From NCBI GenBank assembly GCA_046565865.1, contig JBKHXU010000167.1, positions 1 to 18,843 on the forward strand: 18,843 bases of DNA, written 5' to 3'. The notes under the pieces are model-generated. The model had not been told where the DNA came from, did no database searches, and worked only from the letters and a program-made list of their open reading frames with translations. Shown here piece after piece: positions 6,805-13,493 of the stretch (positions are counted from its first letter, which is position 1; each line of letters begins with the position of its first letter). The translations under genes and the position numbers were made by a program. The stretch is from JBKHXU01 sp046565865 (lineage in GTDB: Bacteria; Pseudomonadota; Gammaproteobacteria; Acidiferrobacterales; Sulfurifustaceae).

Positions 6805-7839
6805 ATGTCATTTCGAGCGCAGCGAGAAATCTCCCTCCGCCGGCACCTCGGCTGCGTGTTGGTCGCGCTGACGCTGGGCACGGCGTCCGCGCACGCGGCA
6901 ACGACACGGGACTATCCCGAGATCGAGAGTTTCATCGACGACATGGTGCAGACGCACAGCTTTAAGCGACCGGCATTGAAGCGCGTGTTCGACAAGGTAC
7001 GGATCCGCTCCGAAATCGTGACCACCATGGATCGCCCGCGCGAAGGGCTGCCGTGGTTCGAGTACCAGCGCTCGTTCCTGGCGCCGCAACAGGTGCGCAA
7101 CGGCAAACAATACTGGCGCGAGCACGCCAAGGCACTCGCGCGCGCCGAGCGGGAATACGGCGTCCCGGCCGAGATCATCGTCGCTATCATCGGCATCGAG
7201 ACTCAGTACGGGCGCAACACCGGCGACTACCCGATCATCGACGCGCTGAGCACGCTCGCGTTCGCCTACCCGCGGCGCGCCGACTACTTCCGCGACGAGC
7301 TTAAGGAGTTCCTGCTGCTGACGCGCGAGCACAAGCTGAATCCGCTGCGCCCGCGCGGTTCGTACGCGGGCGCCATCGGCATCCCCCAGTTCATGCCGAG
7401 CAGCTACCGCCGCTACGCCGTCGATTTCGACCGCGACAAACGCCGCGACCTGTTCAAGAGCAACAGCGACGCCATCGGCAGCGTCGCGCAATTCCTGCGC
7501 GAGCACGGCTGGGAGCGCGGCGAACCGGTGCTGGACGAGGCGCGGCTGGAAAGGCCCGAGGCGGCGGCGCTGGAAGAGTTGGGCCTGGAACCGGTGCTGT
7601 CGGTGCGGCAATTGATGCTGCACGGCGTATACCCGCAGCCGTTCGCGTTCCTCGCCAACGCCGAGCCGGGCGAACGCCGGGCGGCGCTGGTGGTACTGGA
7701 GGGCGAGGCCGGGCCGCTGTACCGCCTGGGCTACGCCAATTTTTACGCGATCACGCGATATAATCGCAGCAAACGCTACGCCGCCGCGGTGGTCGAGCTC
7801 GGTCAGGCGATTCGCCGCAGCCTGCAAGAGGAGCCATGA
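6805..7839 (+). CDS. mltB: Lytic murein transglycosylase B (MltB family)
   Basis: A 344-residue periplasmic lytic transglycosylase that cleaves glycan strands to 1,6-anhydro-muropeptides. The MltB/Slt35 pattern is clear: FIDDMVQTHSF near residue 43, then EYGVPAEIIVAIIGIETQYG with the catalytic Glu132, DALSTLAFAYPRRADYF, and SYAGAIGIPQFMPSSYRRYAVDFD. A hydrophobic segment and signal-like end (VLVALTLGTASAHA, about 18-31) indicate Sec export. No lipobox is seen, unlike the E. coli lipoprotein. The ATG at 6805 is the furthest upstream possible (in-frame TAA at 6796) but lies in a repeat-like element, so the first 9-12 residues may be recent additions. A GTG at 6856 is the next candidate but would lose the basic n-region. 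Confidence 0.93.
   Translation: MSFRAQREISLRRHLGCVLVALTLGTASAHAATTRDYPEIESFIDDMVQTHSFKRPALKRVFDKVRIRSEIVTTMDRPREGLPWFEYQRSFLAPQQVRNGKQYWREHAKALARAEREYGVPAEIIVAIIGIETQYGRNTGDYPIIDALSTLAFAYPRRADYFRDELKEFLLLTREHKLNPLRPRGSYAGAIGIPQFMPSSYRRYAVDFDRDKRRDLFKSNSDAIGSVAQFLREHGWERGEPVLDEARLERPEAAALEELGLEPVLSVRQLMLHGVYPQPFAFLANAEPGERRAALVVLEGEAGPLYRLGYANFYAITRYNRSKRYAAAVVELGQAIRRSLQEEP
6806..6833. repeat. Dispersed-repeat-like imperfect palindrome at the rodA/mltB junction
   Basis: The segment begins TGTCATTTCGAGCG and continues CAGCGAGAAATCTC. It is an imperfect palindrome: ATTTC pairs with GAAAT, a symmetric GA/GA mismatch follows, then GC pairs with GC. From memory, very similar sequences occur as short dispersed intergenic repeats in many bacterial genomes, where accidental translation gives proteins starting MSFRAQREI, exactly as here. 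Only this copy occurs in the window, so repeat status rests on recognition, not on copies seen. Confidence 0.6.
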
Positions 7840-8669
7840 AAAACGTCGCGCTGTTGTCGTGTCTGCTGTTGCTGGCTGCGTGCGGCAGCGTGCCGCGCGG
7901 CGGTGGCTACTACGAAGATGACGGGCCGCACGACCGCCCACACATCGACATCTCCAAGATCCCCGACGCGGTGCCAAAGGCCGAACCACTCGCCGCCACC
8001 GGCAACAAACCGTACACCGTGTTCGGCGTCGGCTACCGGCCGCTTGCGAGCGCGCGCGGCTATCGCGAACGCGGCGTCGCCTCGTGGTACGGCAAGAAGT
8101 TCCACGGTAAGCGCACCTCGAGCGGCGAGGCCTACGACATGTACGCCATGACCGCGGCGCACAAGACGCTGCCGATCCCGAGTTACGTGCGCGTGCGCAA
8201 CCTGCAGAACGGGCGCAGCGTGGTCGTGCGCGTCAACGACCGCGGCCCGTTCTTGCACAACCGCGTGATCGACCTGTCCTACGCCGCCGCCGCGCGCCTC
8301 GACATCCTCGCGACCGGCACCGGCCTGGTCGAGGTCGAGGCGATCGACGTCGGCGCGCCGGCGACGACCACGGCGCGCGCGGTGCAGATCATCCCCATGG
8401 CCGAGGCCGCGGAACCCCAGGCCGAGGCGCTGGCGGCGCCGAAGCTCGCGGTCCAGGTCGGCGCGTTTACCCAGGCCGACAACGCGCAGGCACTGCGGAC
8501 GAAACTGGAACAGGCCGGGCTGCCGGTCTACGTCCAGCCGCCGACCGATGGCGGGCCGTCGCTGTATCGCGTGCGCCTCGGCCCGATCGACAACGTCGAG
8601 CAGGGCGATCACCTCGTCGCCGAGGCGGCGCGCCAAGGCATCACCGATGCCGTCATTGTGGTCGAGTAG
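7836..8669 (+). CDS. rlpA: Septal/envelope lipoprotein RlpA, lytic transglycosylase with SPOR domain
   Basis: A 277-residue outer-membrane lipoprotein. RlpA cleaves naked glycan strands in some species. The signal peptide ends in the lipobox LLAAC with the lipidated Cys16. The double-psi beta-barrel domain follows at about residues 82-170, with GVASWYGKKFHGKRTSSGE, MTAAHKTLP and VVRVNDRGPF, which carry the family's conserved Glu, His and Asp. The C-terminal SPOR domain (LAVQVGAFTQADNAQALRTK through YRVRLGPI) binds denuded glycan. The start shares ATGA with the mltB stop and is preceded by GAGGAG. MltB and RlpA are probably translationally coupled glycan-cleaving partners. Confidence 0.96.
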   Translation: MKNVALLSCLLLLAACGSVPRGGGYYEDDGPHDRPHIDISKIPDAVPKAEPLAATGNKPYTVFGVGYRPLASARGYRERGVASWYGKKFHGKRTSSGEAYDMYAMTAAHKTLPIPSYVRVRNLQNGRSVVVRVNDRGPFLHNRVIDLSYAAAARLDILATGTGLVEVEAIDVGAPATTTARAVQIIPMAEAAEPQAEALAAPKLAVQVGAFTQADNAQALRTKLEQAGLPVYVQPPTDGGPSLYRVRLGPIDNVEQGDHLVAEAARQGITDAVIVVE

Positions 8670-9795
8670 CGCGGCGCGCGCGCTCGGGCGCGGGATCGTT
8701 TGCGCCGGGATCGGCATCGGCAGTGCGCAGGCACAAACGCCGCCGACACTCGACGCGCAGGCATGGCTCCTGGTCGACCATCACAGCGGTTCGGTGCTGA
8801 CCGAGCACCACGCCGACCGGCCACTGCCGCCGGCGAGCCTGACCAAGCTCATGACCGCCTACCTCGCGTTCGAGCGCCTGCGCGCAGGCTTGCTGCGCCT
8901 GACCGATCCGGTGCGCGTGAGCGGGCATGCGGCGAGCGCGCCGGCCTCACGCCTGTACTTGCGCGCCGGCGAGTCGGTGACCGTGGAAGAATTGCTGAAG
9001 GGCATGGTCGTGCGCTCGGCCAACGATGCCGCGGTAGCGCTGGCGGAACATATCGCAGGCAGCGAGGCCGCGTTCGCGGCGCTCATGAACGAACGCGCAC
9101 AGGCGTGGGGCATGACGCGCACGCACTTCGTCAACGCCACCGGGCTCGACCGGCCGGGGCATATCTCGACCGCGCGCGACATGAGTCGCATAACGAGCGC
9201 CCTGATCCGCGATTTCCCGGATTACTATGCCTGGTTCGCGCTCAAGCAATACGCGTATCACAAGGCGCGCCAGTACAACAGCAACGCGCTGCTGTGGCGC
9301 GACGACAGCGTCGACGGCGTCAAGACCGGGCATACGCGCGGCGCCGGTTTCTGTCTCGTCGCCTCGGCCAAGCGCGGCGACATGCGCCTGATCGCGACGG
9401 TGCTGGGCGCGCGCGACGACGGCGGCCGGCTCGACGCCGCGCAGCGGTTGCTCGATTACGGCTTTCGCACCTTTGAGACGCGGCTGGTGTACGCCGCGAA
9501 TCGCCCGGCGACACAGGCGCGTGTGTGGATGGGCGAGACCGATCAACTCGCGCTTGGCGTGACAGAAAACTTGTATGTAACGCTGCCGCGCGGCTGGTAC
9601 GACAAACTGCGCCCGCAGCTCACGATCGACGCCGCGCTGCAAGCCCCGGTGAAGCAGGGGCAGAAGCTCGGGGTGCTGGCGCTCAAGCTCGAAGAGCAGG
9701 TATTGGGCGAATACCCGCTGGTGGCGCTGCAAGAGATTGGGACGGGTGGATTGTTTCAACGCACGCTCGACAGCGTTCGGCTCTGGTTTCACTAG
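8647..9795 (+). CDS. dacA: D-alanyl-D-alanine carboxypeptidase, PBP5/6 family
   Basis: A 382-residue low-molecular-weight PBP that removes the terminal D-Ala from pentapeptide stems. All three serine-enzyme motifs are present: Ser64-Leu-Thr-Lys67, Ser124-Ala-Asn126 and Lys226-Thr-Gly228. After the catalytic domain comes the beta-rich domain (from about residue 280), ending in a short amphipathic tail (FQRTLDSVRLWFH) typical of membrane attachment. The ATG at 8647 overlaps rlpA by 23 bases and gives a signal peptide with hydrophobic core GIVCAGIGIG and cleavage after SAQA. A TTG at 8656 is an alternative. The longer frame from 8548 was rejected because its extra residues are an Arg/Ser-rich shadow of rlpA. 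The name dacC is used for the Pseudomonas equivalent. Confidence 0.95.
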   Translation: MPSLWSSSAARALGRGIVCAGIGIGSAQAQTPPTLDAQAWLLVDHHSGSVLTEHHADRPLPPASLTKLMTAYLAFERLRAGLLRLTDPVRVSGHAASAPASRLYLRAGESVTVEELLKGMVVRSANDAAVALAEHIAGSEAAFAALMNERAQAWGMTRTHFVNATGLDRPGHISTARDMSRITSALIRDFPDYYAWFALKQYAYHKARQYNSNALLWRDDSVDGVKTGHTRGAGFCLVASAKRGDMRLIATVLGARDDGGRLDAAQRLLDYGFRTFETRLVYAANRPATQARVWMGETDQLALGVTENLYVTLPRGWYDKLRPQLTIDAALQAPVKQGQKLGVLALKLEEQVLGEYPLVALQEIGTGGLFQRTLDSVRLWFH

Positions 9796-9877
9796 CCGGC
9801 AGCCCCGTCCCGCAACTAAACATGACGCCACGCACGCCTGTCCTGGCGCGGGAAAAGTCACTTAAAGGGCTCTTTGC

Positions 9878-10747
9878 ATGAATAACATCCGCACCGTATA
9901 TCTGAACGGCGAATTTCTGCCGCCGGCCGACGCCAAGATCTCCGTGTTCGACCGGGGCTTCATCTTCGGCGACGGCATCTACGAGGTGATCCCGGTGTAC
10001 GGCGGACGCCCGTTCCGTCTGCCGCAGCATCTCGTGCGGCTCGATCAGAGTCTTGCGGCGGTGCAGATGCGCAACCCGCTGCCGGCGTCCGAGTGGGAGA
10101 AAATATTTACGCGGCTCGTGGCCGACAACGGCGGCGGCGATCAGGCGGTTTATCTACAGGTCACGCGCGGCGTGGCGCCGCGCGATCACGCGTTTCCCAA
10201 GGGCGTCGCGCCTACGGTATTTGCTTACGCGCAGAAGCTCACCTACCCCACGCCGGAAATGGTGGCCAAGGGCGCCGCGGCAGTGACGCGCTCCGACATC
10301 CGCTGGCTGCGCTGCGACATCAAGGCCACGGCGCTGCTCGCCAACGCCATGCTGCGCCAGGAGGCGATCGACAACGGCGCGGCCGAGGCGATATTGATCC
10401 GCGACGGGCTCATGATGGAGGGCGCGGCGAGCAATATCTTCATCGTGCAAAAAGGTCGCGTGATCACGCCGCCGAAAGGCCCGTTCATTCTCCCCGGCAT
10501 CACGCGCGATCTGGTGCTCGAACTCGCGCGCGCGCACGGCGTGCCGTGCGCCGAGGAGCCGGTGCCGGAGTCGGCGCTGCACCATGCCGACGAGATCTGG
10601 CTCACGAGCTCGATGCGCGAGATCATGCCGATCACGCGCCTCGACAACCGCCCGGTGGCGGACGGCAAACCGGGGTCGGTGCACACCAAGATGCTGGCGC
10701 TCTACAAAGACTACAAACGCGAGTTCGCCGCGGGCCGCGTCGAATGA
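9878..10747 (+). CDS. dat: D-amino-acid aminotransferase (PLP fold type IV)
   Basis: A 289-residue cytosolic PLP enzyme that interconverts D-Ala and D-Glu with their keto acids. The fold-IV pattern is complete: VYLNGEFLPPADAKISVFDRGFIFGDGIYE, with the catalytic Lys149 in CDIKATALLANAMLRQEA, then MEGAASNIF and the cofactor-binding ITRL segment. The stretch YLQVTRGVAPRDHAFP closely resembles the carboxylate-binding loop of Bacillus D-amino-acid aminotransferase, which favours Dat over branched-chain IlvE. The position directly after a D-Ala-releasing carboxypeptidase fits recycling or supply of D-amino acids. The stop overlaps the lipB ATG by 4 bases. An 82-base gap separates it from dacA, with no clear terminator or promoter. 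Confidence 0.9.
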   Translation: MNNIRTVYLNGEFLPPADAKISVFDRGFIFGDGIYEVIPVYGGRPFRLPQHLVRLDQSLAAVQMRNPLPASEWEKIFTRLVADNGGGDQAVYLQVTRGVAPRDHAFPKGVAPTVFAYAQKLTYPTPEMVAKGAAAVTRSDIRWLRCDIKATALLANAMLRQEAIDNGAAEAILIRDGLMMEGAASNIFIVQKGRVITPPKGPFILPGITRDLVLELARAHGVPCAEEPVPESALHHADEIWLTSSMREIMPITRLDNRPVADGKPGSVHTKMLALYKDYKREFAAGRVE

Positions 10748-11433
10748 CCGATCTCGCCGCGCGCGTCGGCTTGCGCGCGCTCGGTCGCGTCGACTATGCG
10801 CGCGCCGTGACAGCGATGCGCGACTTCACCGAGCGCCGCGATGCGCACACGCCGGATGAGCTGTGGTTGCTGGAACACCCGCCGGTGTACACGCTTGGGC
10901 TCAAGGCACACGCAAAATCGGTTGCGTCCAACGGCATCCCGGTGATCCCAACCGACCGCGGCGGCGACGTGACCTACCACGGTCCGGGACAGCCCGTCGT
11001 CTACGTGCTGATGGACCTCACCCGGCGCGGCTGGGGTATCCGCCGGCTGGTGACGACGATCGAGCAAGCGGTGATCGACCTGCTCGCGGATTACGGCATC
11101 GACGCCGCGCGCCGCAGCGGCGCGCCCGGCGTTTACGTCGCGGAACGCAAAATCGCGGCACTCGGGCTGCGTGTCCGCCGCGGCGCGTCGTACCACGGCG
11201 TCGCGCTCAATGTGCGCATGAACGTGACCCCATTTGCGGCCATCGACCCCTGCGGTTACCCGGGGCTCGCCGTCACGCAGGTCGCCGATTTCGTACCCGA
11301 TGCCGACCCGGCCGCCATCGGTTCTGCCCTACATGCGCGGCTGGCGACGGCGTTCGCGTATACTGCACGTATCGATTTCGGACATTCACTGCCGACGTTT
11401 AGCGACGCGGCCATGACGAGCCATGAGCACTGA
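10744..11433 (+). CDS. lipB: Lipoyl(octanoyl) transferase LipB
   Basis: A 229-residue enzyme that moves octanoate from acyl carrier protein to lipoyl domains, the first step of endogenous lipoate synthesis. Diagnostic motifs are RGGDVTYHGPGQ (72-83), the catalytic Lys136 in ERKIAALGLRVRRGASYHG, and the catalytic Cys170 in DPCGYPGLAVTQ. The ATG at 10744 shares ATGA with the dat stop; a longer frame starting inside dat was rejected as shadow. The YbeD/DUF493 gene that commonly sits before lipB is absent. The C-terminus runs 11 bases into lipA, giving an unconserved tail (FSDAAMTSHEH). Confidence 0.97.
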   Translation: MTDLAARVGLRALGRVDYARAVTAMRDFTERRDAHTPDELWLLEHPPVYTLGLKAHAKSVASNGIPVIPTDRGGDVTYHGPGQPVVYVLMDLTRRGWGIRRLVTTIEQAVIDLLADYGIDAARRSGAPGVYVAERKIAALGLRVRRGASYHGVALNVRMNVTPFAAIDPCGYPGLAVTQVADFVPDADPAAIGSALHARLATAFAYTARIDFGHSLPTFSDAAMTSHEH

Positions 11434-12358
11434 CGACATCCGCGCCGGCAAGGGCGCTGCCAAAACCGCGCGCATCCCGATCAAGATCGTGGCGCGCGAG
11501 CCCATGCGCAAGCCGCCGTGGATCCGCGCCAAGTCGCCGACCCATCCCGAGGTCGGGCGGCTCAAGACGCTGCTGCGCGAGCACAAGCTCAACACCGTTT
11601 GTGAGGAGGCGTCGTGCCCGAACTTGGGCGAGTGCTTCGCCCACGGCACCGCGACCTTCATGATCATGGGCCGGCTGTGTACCCGCCGCTGCCCGTTCTG
11701 CGACGTGGCACATGGGCGCCCGGCGCCGCTCGATGCCGACGAACCGGAGAACCTGGCGCGCGCTATCGCGGCGATGAAACTGCGCTTCGTCGTCATCACC
11801 TCGGTCGATCGCGATGACCTGCGCGACGGCGGCGCCAAGCACTTTGTTGATTGCATCCGCGCCGTGCGCGCGCACACGCCGCAGACCTCGATCGAGGTGT
11901 TGGTGCCGGATTTTCGCGGGCGCCTCGAGGCCGCGCTCGATATCCTCGGTCAGGCGCTGCCGGACGTGTTCAATCACAACCTGGAGACCGTGCCGCGCCT
12001 GTACAAGGCCGCGCGCCCCGGCTCCGATTACGCGCACTCGCTAAAACTGCTCGCCGATTTCAAGGCGCGCTACCCCGGTATTCCGACGAAGTCCGGTGTC
12101 ATGGTGGGCTTAGGCGAAACGAACGATGAGATCGAGACCGTCATGCGCGATCTGCGCGCGCACGGTTGCGACATGCTCACCATCGGGCAGTACCTGCAAC
12201 CGAGCCGGCATCACCTGCCGGTCGAGCGCTTTGTGACGCCGGCGGAGTTCGACGCCTTCGCCGCGCTCGGCAAGGCGCTCGGCTTCACCAATGTCGCGAG
12301 CGGCCCGCTGGTGCGGTCGTCGTATCACGCCGAGCTTCAGGCGCGCGGCGAATCCTAG
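11423..12358 (+). CDS. lipA: Lipoyl synthase LipA (radical SAM)
   Basis: A 311-residue radical-SAM enzyme that inserts two sulfurs into protein-bound octanoate. Both clusters' ligands are visible: the auxiliary cluster Cys60, Cys65 and Cys71 (CEEASCPNLGEC) and the radical-SAM cluster Cys86, Cys90 and Cys93 (CTRRCPFC). The C-terminal RSSY (298-301) provides the family's unusual serine ligand. VFNHNLETVPRLY and MVGLGETNDEI are also typical. It overlaps lipB by 11 bases, so the two lipoate steps should be co-expressed. Its TAG stop is 3 bases before the next ATG. Confidence 0.98.
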   Translation: MSTDDIRAGKGAAKTARIPIKIVAREPMRKPPWIRAKSPTHPEVGRLKTLLREHKLNTVCEEASCPNLGECFAHGTATFMIMGRLCTRRCPFCDVAHGRPAPLDADEPENLARAIAAMKLRFVVITSVDRDDLRDGGAKHFVDCIRAVRAHTPQTSIEVLVPDFRGRLEAALDILGQALPDVFNHNLETVPRLYKAARPGSDYAHSLKLLADFKARYPGIPTKSGVMVGLGETNDEIETVMRDLRAHGCDMLTIGQYLQPSRHHLPVERFVTPAEFDAFAALGKALGFTNVASGPLVRSSYHAELQARGES

Positions 12359-12361
12359 TAA

Positions 12362-13159
12362 ATGCTCGTTGCCAAAGTCGTCGCGCTGCTGTTGCTGCCG
12401 CCCGGCATCATCATTGTCATCGCGCTTCTCGGTCTCATATTGCGGCTGCGATGGCCGGTCTTTGGCGGCACGCTGGTGCTGCTCGCCGTGGTCGCGCTGT
12501 TCGCATTGAGCCTGCCCATCACCGCCAGACAGCTGCTCGCGGGACTCGAGACCGACGTAAAACCTCTGCCCACCAGCGGCTGGCAGGCCGACGCCATCGT
12601 CGTCCTCGCCGGCGGGCGCTTGGAGGCCACACCCGAATACGGCGGCGATACGGTCAGCGCCGCGACGCTCGAACGCCTGCGCTACGCCGCCCGCCTGCAC
12701 CGCGCGACACGCTTGCCGCTGCTCGTCAGCGGCGGCTCGGTCTACGGCGAACCGGTGCCGGAAGCGGAGCTGATGCGCCAAGCACTGGAGCAGGATTTTG
12801 GGATCGCGCCGAAGTGGGTCGAGGGCCAATCGCGCAATACATACGAAAACGCGAGCTACAGCAAAACCATCCTCGAAGCGAGCGGCGTGCGCAAAGCGCT
12901 TCTCGTCACGCACGCCGCGCATATGCCGCGAGCGGAATGGGCGTTTCGCGCCGTCGGTTTGGAAACCGTCGCGGCGCCGACGGCGTTCGCCACCGTCAAT
13001 CCGAGCACGCGATCGACCGATTATTTCCCGAGCGCCTTCGGCCTAATTCGAAGCAGCCGAGCGCTGCACGAGTACCTTGGGCTTGGGTGGTACCGCCTGC
13101 GGTATCCGACTCCGGCGTCCGTTGCGGCGACAGGAGTACCGGCACTCGACGCCAACTGA
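12362..13159 (+). CDS. YdcF/DUF218 family protein, ElyC-like architecture
   Basis: A 265-residue inner-membrane protein. Two N-terminal spans (about residues 5-27 and 34-53) precede a DUF218 domain with ADAIVVLAGGR, LPLLVSGGS, EGQSRNTYENA and LLVTHAAHMPRA. Length and the two-span arrangement match E. coli ElyC, an envelope factor that affects peptidoglycan synthesis at the lipid-carrier level, better than single-domain YdcF or SanA. Its location at the end of a cell-wall gene run supports an envelope role, but the biochemical activity is unknown. It begins 3 bases after lipA and ends facing minus-strand genes. No convincing terminator follows. Confidence 0.85.
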   Translation: MLVAKVVALLLLPPGIIIVIALLGLILRLRWPVFGGTLVLLAVVALFALSLPITARQLLAGLETDVKPLPTSGWQADAIVVLAGGRLEATPEYGGDTVSAATLERLRYAARLHRATRLPLLVSGGSVYGEPVPEAELMRQALEQDFGIAPKWVEGQSRNTYENASYSKTILEASGVRKALLVTHAAHMPRAEWAFRAVGLETVAAPTAFATVNPSTRSTDYFPSAFGLIRSSRALHEYLGLGWYRLRYPTPASVAATGVPALDAN

Positions 13160-13189
13160 GTTTTGGGCGGGCGCCTCGCGCTCCGTCGA

Positions 13190-13390
13190 TCACTGCGCTT
13201 CCAGCGCTCCCATCGTGGCATTGGGCCGGGCGCGCTGCGAACCGGACAAATCCGCAGTCATGAGCGAGGTGAAATCCGAGCTTCCCGTTGCTACATCCCC
13301 ACCTCCACCGCCTTCGCCGCCCCCGCCTCCACAAGCCGCGAGCACCGCAACTACGACCAGGGCGGATACAACACGCGCAATCGAATTCAT
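13190..13390 (-). CDS. Candidate small glycine-rich lipoprotein (66 aa)
   Basis: Not recognised as a named family. The frame starting at the ATG at 13390 encodes a signal sequence (hydrophobic ARVVSALVVVAVLAAC) ending in a good lipobox LAAC, followed by a Gly/Glu linker (GGGGGEGGGGG) and a short polar tail (DVATGSSDFTSLMTADLSGS). This is the layout of a small secreted lipoprotein. An ATG at 13399 would add three residues; a GGTGAT stretch sits about 9 bases before the 13390 ATG. It lies 103 bases downstream of the membrane-protein gene on the same strand. The open frame could be chance in high-GC DNA, and glycine runs are easy to obtain there, so confidence is modest. Confidence 0.42.
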   Translation of the reverse strand: MNSIARVVSALVVVAVLAACGGGGGEGGGGGDVATGSSDFTSLMTADLSGSQRARPNATMGALEAQ

Positions 13391-13403
13391 ACCGATCATC
13401 ACC

Positions 13404-13447
13404 CACATTGAAGATGCGTCATTTGACCATCCACACATTGAGTGTGG
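13404..13447. repeat. Repeat and hairpin cluster upstream of the small lipoprotein
   Basis: CACATTGA occurs at 13404-13411 and again at 13434-13441, exactly 30 bases apart. The second copy overlaps a 6-bp hairpin, CCACAC (13431-13436) and GTGTGG (13442-13447), with a 5-base loop. No T run follows on either strand, so it is not a clear terminator. The rest of the gap at 13448-13493 holds only a weak AAGCGG/CCGCTT pair. Confidence 0.35.
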
Positions 13448-13493
13448 GAAGCGGTAACACCGACTCTTCCGCTTAAGCGCCGGCAACGACGGA

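Noticed and set aside
6808..7989. 393-codon open frame on the minus strand opposite mltB and rlpA
   Set aside because: Arg/Ala/His-rich low-complexity translation with no family pattern; it is the antisense shadow of two strongly recognised genes in high-GC DNA.
8548..8646. 33-residue N-terminal extension of the carboxypeptidase
   Set aside because: It lies inside rlpA and gives an Arg/Ser-rich segment that would spoil the signal peptide.
12166..13263. 365-codon plus-strand frame overlapping lipA and the ElyC-like gene
   Set aside because: Arg-rich composition without motifs; both overlapped genes have clear family signatures in another frame.
13336..13342. Glycine-codon run in the small frame considered as a simple-sequence phase-variation tract
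   Set aside because: The coding strand repeats are mixed triplets, not a homopolymer long enough for slipped-strand switching.
13431..13474. Hairpins in the convergent gap considered as intrinsic terminators
   Set aside because: Stems are only 6 bp and no T run follows on either strand.
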